Source of the DNA: Sphingomonas abietis
GTDB lineage: Bacteria; Pseudomonadota; Alphaproteobacteria; Sphingomonadales; Sphingomonadaceae
Direction of reading: 5' to 3'
DNA length: 64,000 nt
Assembly (NCBI RefSeq): GCF_027625475.1
Contig: NZ_CP115174.1
Location: 1,178,001-1,242,000 of the forward strand
In this document: in pieces, positions 17,144 through 27,296 of the stretch
Position numbering within the stretch: position 1 is the first letter of the stretch
Layout of the letters: every line of letters begins with the position of its first letter
Program-made: the position numbers and the translations under genes
Notes under the pieces: generated by a model
The model's database searches: none
Told to the model about the DNA's origin: nothing
Seen by the model: the letters and a program-made list of their open reading frames with translations, nothing else

Positions 17144-18445
17144 ATGCTGGAGGACAAGGACCGCATCTTCACCAATCTCTACGGCTACCAGCCGTGGACG
17201 ATCGACGCCGCCATGAAGCGGGGCGACTGGGATAACACCAAGGTACTGCTCGATCTCGGGCCGGACGCGATCATCCAGATCATGAAGGACAGCGGGTTGC
17301 GCGGGCGCGGTGGCGCCGGCTTCCCGACCGGCATGAAGTGGAGCTTCATGCCCAAGGAGCCGAAGCCGGGCAAACCCAACTTCCTCGTCATCAACGCCGA
17401 CGAGAGCGAGCCGGGTTCGTGCAAGGATCGCGAGATCCTGCGCCACGATCCGCACAAGCTGGTCGAGGGCGCGCTGGTCGCCGGTTTCGCGATGCATGCA
17501 CGCGCCGCCTATATCTACGTCCGCGGCGAATATATCCGCGAGGCCGAGACGCTGTTCGCCGCCGTCGCCGAGGCCTATGCCAAGGGCTTCCTCGGCAAGA
17601 ATGCCTGCGGGTCTGGCTATGATTTCGACGTGTTCGTCCATCGCGGCGCCGGCGCCTATATCTGCGGCGAAGAAACCGCGATGCTGGAGAGCCTGGAGGG
17701 CAAGAAGGGCCAGCCGCGCCTGAAGCCGCCATTCCCGGCCGGCGCCGGCCTCTATGGCTGCCCGACGACCGTGAACAATGTCGAGAGCATCTCGGTCGCG
17801 CCGACCATCCTGCGGCGCGGTGCGGCGTGGTTCTCAAGCTTCGGCAACGAGAACAATCGCGGCACCAAGCTGTTCCAGATCAGCGGCCATGTGAACCGCC
17901 CCTGCGTCGTCGAGGAATCGATGAGCATCCCGTTCCGCGAGCTGATCGAAAAGCACGCCGGCGGCATCCGTGGCGGCTGGGACAATCTGCTGGCCGTGAT
18001 CCCCGGCGGCTCGTCGGTGCCGCTGGTGCCGGCGGCGCAGATGATGGACGCGGTGATGGACTATGACGGTCTGCGCGCGCTCGGCTCCGGCCTCGGCACG
18101 GCGGCGGTGATCGTGATGGACAAGTCCACCGATATCGTCCGCGCGATCAGCCGGATCAGCTATTTCTACAAGCATGAGAGCTGCGGCCAATGCACGCCGT
18201 GCCGCGAGGGCACCGGCTGGATGTGGCGGGTGATGGAGCGGCTGCGCGAAGGCAATGCCGACATCTCCGAGATCGACATGCTCCAGGAAGTGACCAAGCA
18301 GGTCGAAGGCCATACCATCTGCGCGCTCGGCGACGCGGCGGCATGGCCGATCCAGGGCCTGATCCGGCATTTCCGCCCGGAGATCGAACGCCGCATCCTC
18401 GCCAAGCAGGGCGGTGCGGCCCCGCTGGCGGTGGCGGCGGAATGA
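17144..18445 (+). CDS. nuoF: NADH-quinone oxidoreductase subunit F
   Basis: A 433-residue 51-kDa subunit where NADH binds and passes a hydride to FMN. The nucleotide/FMN glycine motif [16 protein letters not shown] (near residue 51) and [15 protein letters not shown] are present, as is the N3 cluster motif [12 protein letters not shown] near residue 350 with the more distant Cys in [16 protein letters not shown] 17144 is three bases after the tiny membrane ORF. The stop overlaps the start of a secreted protein gene instead of nuoG. Confidence 0.97.
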   Translation: MLEDKDRIFTNLYGYQPWTIDAAMKRGDWDNTKVLLDLGPDAIIQIMKDSGLRGRGGAGFPTGMKWSFMPKEPKPGKPNFLVINADESEPGSCKDREILRHDPHKLVEGALVAGFAMHARAAYIYVRGEYIREAETLFAAVAEAYAKGFLGKNACGSGYDFDVFVHRGAGAYICGEETAMLESLEGKKGQPRLKPPFPAGAGLYGCPTTVNNVESISVAPTILRRGAAWFSSFGNENNRGTKLFQISGHVNRPCVVEESMSIPFRELIEKHAGGIRGGWDNLLAVIPGGSSVPLVPAAQMMDAVMDYDGLRALGSGLGTAAVIVMDKSTDIVRAISRISYFYKHESCGQCTPCREGTGWMWRVMERLREGNADISEIDMLQEVTKQVEGHTICALGDAAAWPIQGLIRHFRPEIERRILAKQGGAAPLAVAAE

Positions 18446-19047
18446 AGTTCGTCTTGCCTCTTCTGGTGGGAATGGCAGGCATCGCGCTGATCGGCGCGGC
18501 GCGTCCGATCGTCAGCTTCGAGGAGCCGCCGGTCGATCCGGTGGCGGTGCAGGTCATGGCCGTCTACGCGCAATGCGTGGTGGCCCGTGACCCGGCCGAA
18601 GCCCGGACGCTGCTGGCGGCGGACTATACCACCGACGCCTATAAGAAGGCGGTGCGCACCTTCGCCCTGTCCCATCGCGATTGCGTTCCCCGTGGCGGCA
18701 AGCTGCGCTTCAACCAGATCGTCTTCGCGGGCGACATGGCCGAGGCGGTGATGAAGCGGCAGGGGGTGACGGCGCAGCAGATCGAACAGAAGGCGTCGGT
18801 GGACCATGTCGACACGATGCCGCGCTGCGTGATCAAGGAGAAGGCCGGCGACGTCTGGGCGTTGCTCGCCTCCAAGCCTGCCAGCCGCGACGAGCAGGGC
18901 CGCCTGGCCGCCTTGCAGGACACGCAGACCATATGTGCGCCGAAGGATAAGGTGGTTGCCGCCAATCCAGTGGCGATGCGGGCGCGCCTCGCGCTGGCCA
19001 CCTATCGCTTGTTGAACGATCCGGCGCCCACGTCGGCAGGAAACTGA
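18442..19047 (+). CDS. Secreted protein of unknown function embedded in the nuo operon
   Basis: A 201-residue protein with a plausible signal peptide ([20 protein letters not shown], then RPIVS). The mature part is mixed helix/strand with at least four cysteines (QCVVAR, RDCVPR, RCVIKE, TICAPK), which could form disulfides in the periplasm. No family is recognised. Its ATG overlaps the nuoF stop (18442-18445) and nuoG starts four bases after its own stop. A periplasmic protein inside a complex I operon is unexpected, and nothing in the sequence points to a complex I role. Confidence 0.68.
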   Translation: MKFVLPLLVGMAGIALIGAARPIVSFEEPPVDPVAVQVMAVYAQCVVARDPAEARTLLAADYTTDAYKKAVRTFALSHRDCVPRGGKLRFNQIVFAGDMAEAVMKRQGVTAQQIEQKASVDHVDTMPRCVIKEKAGDVWALLASKPASRDEQGRLAALQDTQTICAPKDKVVAANPVAMRARLALATYRLLNDPAPTSAGN

Positions 19048-19051
19048 GAAT

Positions 19052-21037
19052 ATGCCCAAACTCACAGTCGATGGGATCGAAGTCGAAGTCCCCGCAGGCG
19101 CCACCGTGCTGCAGGCGTGCGAGGCGGCCGGCAAGGAAGTCCCGCGCTTCTGCTATCACGAGCGCCTCTCGATCGCCGGCAATTGCCGGATGTGCCTGGT
19201 CGAGGTGAAGCCGGGGCCGCCCAAGCCGCAGGCATCCTGCGCGCTGCCGGCGGCCGACAAGCAGGAGATCTTCACCAACTCGGCGATGGTCAAGAAGGCG
19301 CGGGAAGGGGTGATGGAGTTCCTCCTGATCAACCACCCCCTCGATTGCCCGATCTGCGACCAGGGCGGCGAGTGCGACCTCCAGGATCAGTCGATCGCCT
19401 ATGGCAAGGGCCACAGTCGCTTCGACGAGAATAAGCGGGCGGTGACCGAGAAATATATGGGGCCGATCGTGCGGACCCAGATGACGCGCTGCATCCAATG
19501 CACGCGCTGCGTGCGCTTCGCCGAGGAAGTGGCGGGCGTGGAAGAGATTGGCGCGATCTATCGCGGCGAGAACATGCAGATCACCACCTATCTGGAAAAG
19601 GCCGCGACCAGCGAGCTGTCCGGCAATGTGGTCGATCTCTGCCCGGTCGGCGCGCTGACCTCCAAGCCCTATGCCTTCGAGGCGCGGCCGTGGGAGCTGA
19701 AGAAGACACCCGGCATCGACGTGATGGATGCGATCGGCACCAACGTGCGGCTTGACAGCCGGGGCCGCCAGGTGCTGCGCGCGCTGCCGCGCGTCAACGA
19801 GGACGTCAACGAGGAGTGGGCGTCGGACAAGACGCGCCATGCCGTCGACGGCCTCGTCCGCAACCGCATCGACAAGCCCTATATCCGCATCGACGGCAAG
19901 CTGCGGGCAGCGACGTGGGACGAGGCGTTCCAGGCGATCGCCAGGGCCGCCGAAGGCCTCGCCGGCCACCAGGTCGCGGGCCTCGCCGGTGATCTCGCCG
20001 AGGTCGAAAGCGTCTATGCTCTCAAGCAGTTGCTGGGCGCCTTTGGCTCGGACTTGCATGAGGCGCGCGTCGATGGCGCCCTGTACGACGTATCCAACCC
20101 GGCCTCCTATCGCTTCAACCCGACCATCGCCGGCGTCGAGACCGCCAAGGCGATCCTGCTGGTCGGCGCCAATCCGCGCTGGGAAGCGCCGCTGGTCAAC
20201 ACCCGCATCCGCAAGGCGATCAAGAAGGGCGCGACGGTCTATGCCGTCGGCCCCGAAGTGGATCTTACCTATCCGGTCCAATGGCTTGGCGCGGATATCT
20301 CGGCGCTGAACGAGCTGCCGGAGAGCCTGGCGGGCGAGGGCGTCATCGTCATCGCCGGCATGGGCGCCTGCGCGATCGAGGGCGGCTATGGCGCGGCCCG
20401 GCAGGTCGCCTCGGCGCTGGGCGCGGGCTTCGGCCTGCTCCACACCGCCGCCGGCCGCGTCGGCGCGCTGGACCTCGGCTTCACCACCGAGGGTGGTCTC
20501 GGCGCGGTGGCGGCGGCGGCGCCCGGGCTGCTGTTCGCGCTCGGCGTCGATGAGACCGATCTCGCCGCCATCGGTGCGGGTTTCACCGTCTACATCGGCA
20601 CCCATGGCGATCGCGGCGCCCACGCCGCCGACGTCATTCTGCCGGGCGCGACCTATGTCGAGAAGCCGGGCACCTGGGTGAACATGGAGGGCCGCGTGCA
20701 GCGAACCGAGCGTGCCGTGTTCCCGGTGGGCGATGCCCGCGAGGACTGGACGATCCTGCGCGCGCTGTCGGGCGTGCTGGGCAAGACGCTGCCGTTCGAC
20801 AATCTCGGCGAACTGCGGGCGACGATCTACGCCGACTATCCGGCGCTGGCGGAGGAGGGCATCCACCTCGCCGGTGCGCTCGATCCGGCGCCCAAGGGCG
20901 GTGACGTCTCCGGTGCGATCGTCTACCCGATCACCGATTTCTATCTCACCAATCCGATCGCCCGCTCGTCGCCCACCATGCAGCGCTGTTCCGCCGAACT
21001 GCTCCATGGCCAGACCTTCGCGGAGGCCGCAGAATGA
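19052..21037 (+). CDS. nuoG: NADH-quinone oxidoreductase subunit G
   Basis: A 661-residue 75-kDa subunit with the iron-sulfur wire. The N-terminal [2Fe-2S] ferredoxin domain has [20 protein letters not shown] with a further downstream Cys. His/Cys ligands of N5 follow ([18 protein letters not shown]), then a 4Fe-4S domain ([17 protein letters not shown] and [11 protein letters not shown]), then a molybdopterin-oxidoreductase-like domain that has lost the cofactor role in complex I. The length matches the shorter alphaproteobacterial and mitochondrial form. It overlaps nuoH by four bases. Confidence 0.96.
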   Translation: MPKLTVDGIEVEVPAGATVLQACEAAGKEVPRFCYHERLSIAGNCRMCLVEVKPGPPKPQASCALPAADKQEIFTNSAMVKKAREGVMEFLLINHPLDCPICDQGGECDLQDQSIAYGKGHSRFDENKRAVTEKYMGPIVRTQMTRCIQCTRCVRFAEEVAGVEEIGAIYRGENMQITTYLEKAATSELSGNVVDLCPVGALTSKPYAFEARPWELKKTPGIDVMDAIGTNVRLDSRGRQVLRALPRVNEDVNEEWASDKTRHAVDGLVRNRIDKPYIRIDGKLRAATWDEAFQAIARAAEGLAGHQVAGLAGDLAEVESVYALKQLLGAFGSDLHEARVDGALYDVSNPASYRFNPTIAGVETAKAILLVGANPRWEAPLVNTRIRKAIKKGATVYAVGPEVDLTYPVQWLGADISALNELPESLAGEGVIVIAGMGACAIEGGYGAARQVASALGAGFGLLHTAAGRVGALDLGFTTEGGLGAVAAAAPGLLFALGVDETDLAAIGAGFTVYIGTHGDRGAHAADVILPGATYVEKPGTWVNMEGRVQRTERAVFPVGDAREDWTILRALSGVLGKTLPFDNLGELRATIYADYPALAEEGIHLAGALDPAPKGGDVSGAIVYPITDFYLTNPIARSSPTMQRCSAELLHGQTFAEAAE

Positions 21038-22101
21038 TCTCCTGGTTTTCCGCCCTGCCTTATGGCTGGGCCTATTTCATCGCGACGATCATCGACATCC
21101 TGGTGATCGCGCTGCCGGTGATGCTGGCGGTCGCAATGATCATCTATGCCGATCGCAAGATCTGGGCGGCGATCGCGCTGCGCCGCGGCCCCAACGTGGT
21201 CGGCCCGTTCGGCCTGCTCCAGTCCTTCGCGGATGGCCTGAAGGTGTTCCTGCAGGAAACCATCGTGCCGGCGGCCGCGAACCGGACGCTGTTCCTGATC
21301 GCGCCGATCATCACCTTCACGGTGGCGCTGATCGCCTGGGCGGTGATCCCGTTCAGTTCCTATTCGGTGCTGGCCAACATCAATATCGGCCTGCTCTACA
21401 TCCTCGCGGCCTCGTCGCTGGGCGTCTATGGCGTGATCCTCGCGGGTTGGGCCTCCAATTCCAAATATCCCTTCTATTCCGCGATCCGCGCCGCCGCGCA
21501 GATGGTGAGCTATGAGGTCGCGATCGGCTTCGTGCTGATCTCGGTGGTGATGTGGGCCGGCAGCTTCAACATGCAGACCATCGTGCTGGCGCAGAAGGGC
21601 GAGGTGCTCGGCTTCATCAACGCCAATGGCTTCAATCCGCTGCTCTTCCCGATGGCGGTGGTGTTCCTGATCTCGTCGATGGCGGAAACCAGCCGCACCC
21701 CGTTCGATCTGACCGAGGCGGAGAGCGAACTCGTCGCCGGCTACCAGACCGAATATTCGTCGATGAGCTTCGCGCTCTACTGGCTCGGCGAATATGCCAA
21801 CGTCATCCTGATGTGCGCGCTCAACGCGACCCTGTTCTGGGGGGGCTGGCTGCCGCCGCTCGACCTGCCGTTCCTCTACCACATCCCCGGCACCACGATC
21901 GGCCTCGGCCTGTTCTGGATCTTCCTCAAGATCGCGATCTTCTTCTTCATCTTCTCGTGGGTGAAGGCGACGCTGCCGCGCTACCGCTACGATCAGCTGA
22001 TGCGGCTGGGCTGGAAGATCTTCCTGCCGCTGTCGCTGTTCTTCGTGTTCCTCGTCTCGGGCTGGCTGATGCTGACCCGCTACCACCCGATCGGAGGCTG
22101 A
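21034..22101 (+). CDS. nuoH: NADH-quinone oxidoreductase subunit H
   Basis: A 355-residue membrane subunit with about eight helices that closes the quinone chamber beneath NuoB/NuoD. Hallmarks are [20 protein letters not shown] (residues 30-49), [14 protein letters not shown], the [20 protein letters not shown] stretch, and [20 protein letters not shown] with its conserved acidic residues. ATG 21034 overlaps the nuoG stop. nuoI follows after four bases. Confidence 0.97.
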   Translation: MISWFSALPYGWAYFIATIIDILVIALPVMLAVAMIIYADRKIWAAIALRRGPNVVGPFGLLQSFADGLKVFLQETIVPAAANRTLFLIAPIITFTVALIAWAVIPFSSYSVLANINIGLLYILAASSLGVYGVILAGWASNSKYPFYSAIRAAAQMVSYEVAIGFVLISVVMWAGSFNMQTIVLAQKGEVLGFINANGFNPLLFPMAVVFLISSMAETSRTPFDLTEAESELVAGYQTEYSSMSFALYWLGEYANVILMCALNATLFWGGWLPPLDLPFLYHIPGTTIGLGLFWIFLKIAIFFFIFSWVKATLPRYRYDQLMRLGWKIFLPLSLFFVFLVSGWLMLTRYHPIGG

Positions 22102-22105
22102 CGAC

Positions 22106-22591
22106 ATGAGCCTGGCTTATTACGTCAAATCCTTCACGCTCTGGGAGCTGTTGAAGGGCCACACGCTGACCTTGAAGTATTTCTTCAAGAAGAAGGCGAC
22201 GATCAACTATCCGTTCGAGAAGAACCCGCTCAGCCCGCGCTTCCGCGGCGAACATGCGCTGCGCCGCTATCCCAACGGCGAAGAGCGCTGCATCGCGTGC
22301 AAGCTGTGCGAGGCGGTCTGCCCGGCGCAGGCGATCACCATCGAGGCCGAACCGCGCGACGACGGCAGCCGCCGCACCACGCGCTACGACATCGACATGA
22401 CCAAGTGCATCTATTGCGGCTTCTGCCAGGAAGCCTGCCCGGTCGACGCGATCGTGGAAGGGCCGAATTTCGAATATTCGACCGAAACCCGCGAAGAGCT
22501 GATCTTCGACAAGGGCAAGCTGCTCGACAATGGCGACAGGTGGGAGCGGGCGATCGCCGCGAACCTTGCCGCAGACGCACCCTATCGTTAA
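22106..22591 (+). CDS. nuoI: NADH-quinone oxidoreductase subunit I
   Basis: A 161-residue ferredoxin-type subunit carrying clusters N6a and N6b. Two complete 4Fe-4S motifs are visible: [16 protein letters not shown] and [16 protein letters not shown]. The N-terminal helices ([15 protein letters not shown]) are the usual amphipathic anchor to NuoH. It starts four bases after nuoH. A 36-base gap separates it from nuoJ. Confidence 0.97.
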   Translation: MSLAYYVKSFTLWELLKGHTLTLKYFFKKKATINYPFEKNPLSPRFRGEHALRRYPNGEERCIACKLCEAVCPAQAITIEAEPRDDGSRRTTRYDIDMTKCIYCGFCQEACPVDAIVEGPNFEYSTETREELIFDKGKLLDNGDRWERAIAANLAADAPYR

Positions 22592-22627
22592 TCGCCCGTA
22601 CCGAATCCAGGGGAGCCAGCCGGCACC

Positions 22628-23239
22628 GTGATCCAGATCCTCGCCTTCTACCTGTTCGCCATCATGGTGGTGCTGTCCGCAGCGCTGACCATCACGGCGC
22701 GCAACCCGGTGCACTCGGTGCTGTGGCTCATCCTCGCCTTCTTCAATGCGGCGGGGCTGATGCTGCTGGTCGGTGCGGAGTTCATCGCGATGCTCCTGCT
22801 CATCGTCTATGTCGGTGCGGTCGCGGTGCTGTTCCTGTTCGTGGTGATGATGCTCGACATCGATTTCAGCGAATTGCGGGCGGGCTTCGCCAAATATGCG
22901 GTGCTGGGCCTGCTGCTCGCGATCGTGATGGCGGCCGAGATCGTGATCGCCGGGCAGGCGTGGACGGCGGGGCCGATCCAGCTCGCCAGCCGGATCGCGC
23001 CGGCGCCGGCCGACGTGCCCAATATCGAGGCGCTCGGCGCATTGCTCTACACGCGCTACCTGTTCGCGTTCGAGGGGGCGGGCCTCGTCCTGCTGGTCGC
23101 GATGATCGGGGCGATCGTGCTGACCCACCGGGCCCGCGGCGGCGTCCGCAAGCAGAATATCGGTGCCCAGAACCGCCGTCGTCCCCAGGACGCCACCCGC
23201 ATGACCAAGCCGGCCGTGGGCCAGGGAGTCGAGCTGTGA
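22628..23239 (+). CDS. nuoJ: NADH-quinone oxidoreductase subunit J
   Basis: A 203-residue membrane subunit with five hydrophobic helices. The highly conserved third helix region is visible as LLIVYVGAVAVLFLFVVMML (about residues 58-77), preceded by AEFIAML. The start is GTG 22628 after CCAGGGGAGCC. The C-terminus is a hydrophilic tail rich in Arg/Gln (KQNIGAQNRRRPQDA). A half copy of the family-A REP lies immediately after its stop and separates it from nuoK. Confidence 0.96.
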   Translation: MIQILAFYLFAIMVVLSAALTITARNPVHSVLWLILAFFNAAGLMLLVGAEFIAMLLLIVYVGAVAVLFLFVVMMLDIDFSELRAGFAKYAVLGLLLAIVMAAEIVIAGQAWTAGPIQLASRIAPAPADVPNIEALGALLYTRYLFAFEGAGLVLLVAMIGAIVLTHRARGGVRKQNIGAQNRRRPQDATRMTKPAVGQGVEL

Positions 23240-23240
23240 T

Positions 23241-23265
23241 CCTTCGACAAGCTCAGGATGAGCGG
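23241..23265 (+). repeat. Half copy of REP family A inside the nuo operon
   Basis: CCTTCGACAAGCTCAGGATG and the following AGCGG, directly after the nuoJ stop, match one arm of the palindromic repeats at 3302-3399 and 32360-32431. The second arm is missing, so no hairpin forms. It lies in the 46-bp spacer between nuoJ and nuoK. Confidence 0.7.
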
Positions 23266-23285
23266 ATTAGCGGAGCGCTGCGCGC

Positions 23286-23591
23286 ATGATCGGATTGCAG
23301 CATTATCTCGCCGTCTCGGCGATCCTGTTCGTGATGGGGGTGCTGGGCATCTTCATCAACCGCAAGAATGTGATCATCATCCTGATGGCGATCGAGCTGA
23401 TCCTGCTCAGCGTGAACATCAATCTGGTGGCCTTCTCGGCCTTCCTGCACGATCTGGTCGGCCAGATCTTCGCGATGTTCGTGCTGACCGTGGCGGCGGG
23501 CGAGGCGGCGATCGGGCTCGCCATCCTCGTCATCTACTTCCGTGGCCGCGGCACCATCGCGGTCGATGACATCAATCGGATGAAGGGCTGA
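23286..23591 (+). CDS. nuoK: NADH-quinone oxidoreductase subunit K
   Basis: A 101-residue, three-helix membrane subunit related to MrpC antiporter proteins. Hallmarks are [20 protein letters not shown] with the conserved Glu in the second helix and [12 protein letters not shown], then [13 protein letters not shown] with the second conserved Glu in helix three. Both glutamates belong to the central proton axis. ATG 23286 follows GGAG. nuoL begins four bases after its stop. Confidence 0.97.
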   Translation: MIGLQHYLAVSAILFVMGVLGIFINRKNVIIILMAIELILLSVNINLVAFSAFLHDLVGQIFAMFVLTVAAGEAAIGLAILVIYFRGRGTIAVDDINRMKG

Positions 23592-23595
23592 CGCC

Positions 23596-25674
23596 GTGAT
23601 CCAGCTCCTCGTCTTCCTGCCGCTGCTGGCGGCGGTCATCGCCGGCCTCGGCAACCGCACCATCGGCAATGTCGCCGCCAAGATCGTGACCACCGGCGCG
23701 CTGTTCGCATCGTGCGCGATCGCCTGGACGATCTTCCCGAAGTTCCTCGCGGGCACCGAGCATGCCTATGTCGCGCCGGTGTTCACCTTCATCCACTCGG
23801 GCACGTTCCACGCCGACTGGGCGTTGCGCGTCGACAGCCTTGCGGCGGTGATGCTGGTGGTGATCACCAGCGTCTCGGCGCTCGTCCACCTGTATAGCTG
23901 GGGCTACATGGCGGAAGACCCGGATCAGCCGCGCTTCTTCGCCTATCTGTCGCTGTTCACCTTCATGATGCTGATGCTCGTGACGGCCAACAATCTCGTC
24001 CAGATGTTCGTCGGCTGGGAAGGCGTCGGCCTCGCATCCTATCTGCTGATCGGCTTCTGGTATGCCAAGCCGAGCGCCAACAAGGCGGCGATCAAGGCGT
24101 TCGTGGTCAACCGCGTCGGCGATTTCGGCTTCTCGCTCGGCATCTTCGGCACGTTCCTGGTGTTCGGCACCGTCTCGATCCCCGATATCCTCGCCGCCGC
24201 GCCGCATATGGCCGGATCGACGATCGGCTTCATGGGCGCGCGCGTCGATACGATGACCCTGCTGTGCCTGCTGCTGTTCATCGGCGCGATGGGCAAGTCG
24301 GCCCAGATCGGCCTGCACACCTGGCTGCCGGACGCGATGGAAGGCCCGACCCCGGTGTCGGCGCTGATCCACGCCGCCACCATGGTGACCGCCGGCGTGT
24401 TCATGGTCTGCCGCCTGTCGCCGATGTTCGTGACCAGCCCCGTCGCGATGACGGTGGTGACGGTGGTGGGCGCGCTGACCTGCTTCTTCGCGGCGACGAT
24501 CGGCACGACGCAGACCGACATCAAGCGGGTGATCGCCTATTCGACCTGCTCGCAGCTCGGCTACATGTTCTTCGCGGCCGGCGTCGGCGCCTTCGGTGCG
24601 GCGATGTTCCACCTGTTCACCCACGCCTTCTTCAAGGCGCTGCTGTTCCTGTCGGCCGGCTCGGTGATCAACGCGATGCACCATGAGCAGGACATGCGCT
24701 ATTATGGCGGCCTGCGGAAACATATCCCGCTGACCTTCTGGGCGATGGTGGCCGGCACGCTGGCGATCACCGGCGTCGGCATCGAAGGGCTGTTCGGCTT
24801 CGCCGGCTTCTATTCGAAGGATGCGATCATCGCGTCGGCCTTCGCGTCCGGCACGCAGACCGGCTATTTCGCGTGGTTCATGGGCGTGTTCGCGGCGCTG
24901 CTGACGAGCTTCTATTCGTGGCGGCTGATCTTCCTGACCTTCTTCGGCAAGCCGCGCTGGGCGGCGTCGGAGAATATCCAGCATGCGGCCCATGCCGGGC
25001 ATGACCATGCCGATGCCGGTCATGCCGCCCACGCCCGTGACGCCGAGGACGTCCATCAGGTGACGCCCGAGGTGCCCGAGCACGCGATCGACATGCGGGG
25101 CTTCACCGAGGTGGAGGAGGGCACGCTGGGCTATCATCCCCACGAAAGCCCCTGGGTGATGACGGTGCCGCTGGTGTTCTTAAGCGTCGGCGCAGTGTTC
25201 TCCGGCTTCTTCTTCGCCAAGCCGTTCCTCAACGGGGAATATTGGCAGGGTGCGATCGCCTATAGCGCGCATCTCCATGAGGCATCCGAGCAGATCGGTG
25301 CGGTCGCGCTGGCGCCGACGATCGTGATGCTGATCGGCTTGCTGCTCGCCTTCTGGGCCTATATCCGCAACACCTCGATCCCGGGCCGGTTCGCCGCGAC
25401 CTTCCGGCCGCTCTACCTGTTCCTGTTCCACAAATGGTATTTCGACGAGCTTTACGACGTCCTGTTCGTGAAGCCCGCCTTCTGGCTCGGCCGCTTCTTC
25501 TGGAAGCAGGGCGACGAGGGGACCATCGATCGCTTCGGCCCGGATGGGCTGTCGGCGCTGATCGTCTACGGAAACCGCATCACGGCTCGTCTCCAGTCGG
25601 GCTATGTTTACACCTACGCCCTTGTCATGCTGCTCGGCCTGGCAGGCGTTGCGACCTGGGCTGTCACCCGATGA
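23596..25674 (+). CDS. nuoL: NADH-quinone oxidoreductase subunit L
   Basis: A 692-residue antiporter-like subunit at the tip of the membrane arm, with the long lateral helix near the C-terminus. Hallmarks are [19 protein letters not shown], the [20 protein letters not shown] segment with conserved Lys/His, and [15 protein letters not shown]. The start is GTG 23596. A histidine-rich hydrophilic loop (about residues 459-500, with [20 protein letters not shown]) lies between the core and the last helices, as an insert relative to the conserved core. Confidence 0.96.
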   Translation: MIQLLVFLPLLAAVIAGLGNRTIGNVAAKIVTTGALFASCAIAWTIFPKFLAGTEHAYVAPVFTFIHSGTFHADWALRVDSLAAVMLVVITSVSALVHLYSWGYMAEDPDQPRFFAYLSLFTFMMLMLVTANNLVQMFVGWEGVGLASYLLIGFWYAKPSANKAAIKAFVVNRVGDFGFSLGIFGTFLVFGTVSIPDILAAAPHMAGSTIGFMGARVDTMTLLCLLLFIGAMGKSAQIGLHTWLPDAMEGPTPVSALIHAATMVTAGVFMVCRLSPMFVTSPVAMTVVTVVGALTCFFAATIGTTQTDIKRVIAYSTCSQLGYMFFAAGVGAFGAAMFHLFTHAFFKALLFLSAGSVINAMHHEQDMRYYGGLRKHIPLTFWAMVAGTLAITGVGIEGLFGFAGFYSKDAIIASAFASGTQTGYFAWFMGVFAALLTSFYSWRLIFLTFFGKPRWAASENIQHAAHAGHDHADAGHAAHARDAEDVHQVTPEVPEHAIDMRGFTEVEEGTLGYHPHESPWVMTVPLVFLSVGAVFSGFFFAKPFLNGEYWQGAIAYSAHLHEASEQIGAVALAPTIVMLIGLLLAFWAYIRNTSIPGRFAATFRPLYLFLFHKWYFDELYDVLFVKPAFWLGRFFWKQGDEGTIDRFGPDGLSALIVYGNRITARLQSGYVYTYALVMLLGLAGVATWAVTR

Positions 25675-25711
25675 CCAATTTCCACCGACAGAAGCAGGCT
25701 GGTACAAACGC

Positions 25712-27292
25712 ATGAACCAGCTCCACATGACCGATATCGGCATCAACCAGCTCGGTTTTCCGATCCTGTCCCTGATGATGCTGTTCCCGCTGCTGGGCGC
25801 CTTCTGGTGTTTCCTGGCGCCGGGCACCCCGGAATGGCGGGCGCAGAATGCGCGGGTCACCGCGCTTGCGGTCACGCTCATCGATCTCGGCTTCGGTGTC
25901 CTGCTGTGGACGCAGTTCGATCTCCATGCCGATACCTCCTGGCAGTTCATCGAGCACAAGGATCTGTTCGGGCGCTTCTCCTGGTCGCTGGGCGTCGATG
26001 GCATCGCGATGCTGCTGATCGTGATGACGGTGTTCCTCACCCCGATGTGCGTGCTGGCCTCGTGGCGCTCGATCACCGATCGCGTGCCCGAGTTCATGGG
26101 CATGTTCATGATCGTCGAGCTGATGCTGCTCGGCGTATTCATGGCGCAGGATCTGTTCCTGTTCTACATCATGTTCGAGGGCAGCCTGGTCCCGATGTTC
26201 ATGCTGATCGGCATATGGGGTGGCCGGCGTCGCTTCTATGCGAGCTACAAATTCTTCCTCTACACGCTGCTCGGCTCGTTGCTGATGATGATCGCGATGC
26301 TCTACATGGCGAACAAGGCGGGCACGACGTACATCCCGACGCTGATGCAGCATGATTTCTCGCGAACCGAGCAGACCTGGCTGTTCTTCGCCTTCTTCGC
26401 CTCGTTCGCGGTGAAGACGCCGATGTGGCCGGTGCATACCTGGCTGCCCGATGCCCACGTCCAGGCGCCGACGGCAGCGTCGGTCGATCTCGCGGCGGTG
26501 ATGCTCAAGCTCGGCGGTTACGGTTTCCTGCGCTTCTCGCTGCCGATGTTCCCGGATGCGTCGGCCGATTATATGTGGCTGATTTTCGCCCTCTCGCTGA
26601 TCGCGGTCGTCTACACCTCGCTCGTCGCGCTGGTGCAGCAGGACATGAAGAAGCTCATCGCCTATTCGTCCGTCGCGCATATGGCGATCGTCACGATGGC
26701 GCTGTTCACCTTCAACGAGGAGGGAATCGAGGGCGCGCTGATGATCATGTTCGCCCATGGTCTCGTCTCCGGTGCGCTGTTCCTGTGCGTCGGCGTGATC
26801 TATGATCGCCTGCACACCCGCGAGATTGATCGGTTCGGCGGACTGGCGCGCAATATGCCGGTGTTCGCCACCTTCCTGCTGTTCTTCAGCATGGCGTCGA
26901 TCGGCCTGCCGGGGCTGTCCAGCTTCCCGGGCGAGCTGCTGTCGATGATCGGCCTCTATCATCGGTCGTCCTGGGCGGCGGTGATCGCCACGACGAGCAT
27001 CATCACCAGCGCGGCCTATATGCTCTATCTGTGCCGGCGCGTGATCTTCGGCCCGCTGAAGCATCCCGATGCCGCCGCAATGTTCGATCTGCGTCCGCGC
27101 GAATGGGCGATGTTCGCGCCGATCGCGGCCGTGGTGCTGTGGATGGGCGTCTATCCGGAAAGCTTCCTGCGCGTGATCCGCCCGGATGTGGGCCGCCTGA
27201 TTTCGCGGATCGACCATTATGCGCCCCCCAGCGATTCCGCGCTGAAGGCCAATAACGTGCCGGCGGCGACCGCTGCCGCCGGGGAGCATTGA
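25712..27292 (+). CDS. nuoM: NADH-quinone oxidoreductase subunit M
   Basis: A 526-residue antiporter-like proton-pumping subunit with about 14 helices. Hallmarks are FYIMFEGSLVPMFMLIG with the conserved Glu, FFASFAVKTPMWPVHTWLPD with the conserved Lys, and QQDMKKLIAYSSVAHM. I chose ATG 25712 (MNQLHMTDIG), 37 bases after the nuoL stop; the ATG at 25727 is possible because neither has a strong ribosome site. nuoN follows after four bases. Confidence 0.95.
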   Translation: MNQLHMTDIGINQLGFPILSLMMLFPLLGAFWCFLAPGTPEWRAQNARVTALAVTLIDLGFGVLLWTQFDLHADTSWQFIEHKDLFGRFSWSLGVDGIAMLLIVMTVFLTPMCVLASWRSITDRVPEFMGMFMIVELMLLGVFMAQDLFLFYIMFEGSLVPMFMLIGIWGGRRRFYASYKFFLYTLLGSLLMMIAMLYMANKAGTTYIPTLMQHDFSRTEQTWLFFAFFASFAVKTPMWPVHTWLPDAHVQAPTAASVDLAAVMLKLGGYGFLRFSLPMFPDASADYMWLIFALSLIAVVYTSLVALVQQDMKKLIAYSSVAHMAIVTMALFTFNEEGIEGALMIMFAHGLVSGALFLCVGVIYDRLHTREIDRFGGLARNMPVFATFLLFFSMASIGLPGLSSFPGELLSMIGLYHRSSWAAVIATTSIITSAAYMLYLCRRVIFGPLKHPDAAAMFDLRPREWAMFAPIAAVVLWMGVYPESFLRVIRPDVGRLISRIDHYAPPSDSALKANNVPAATAAAGEH

Positions 27293-27296
27293 GATC

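Noticed and set aside
18833..21007. Long minus-strand reading frame of 724 codons
   Set aside because: It is the antisense of nuoG, whose iron-sulfur motifs are unmistakable; high GC leaves opposite frames open. Its translation is rich in His, Arg and Asp with no fold-like pattern.
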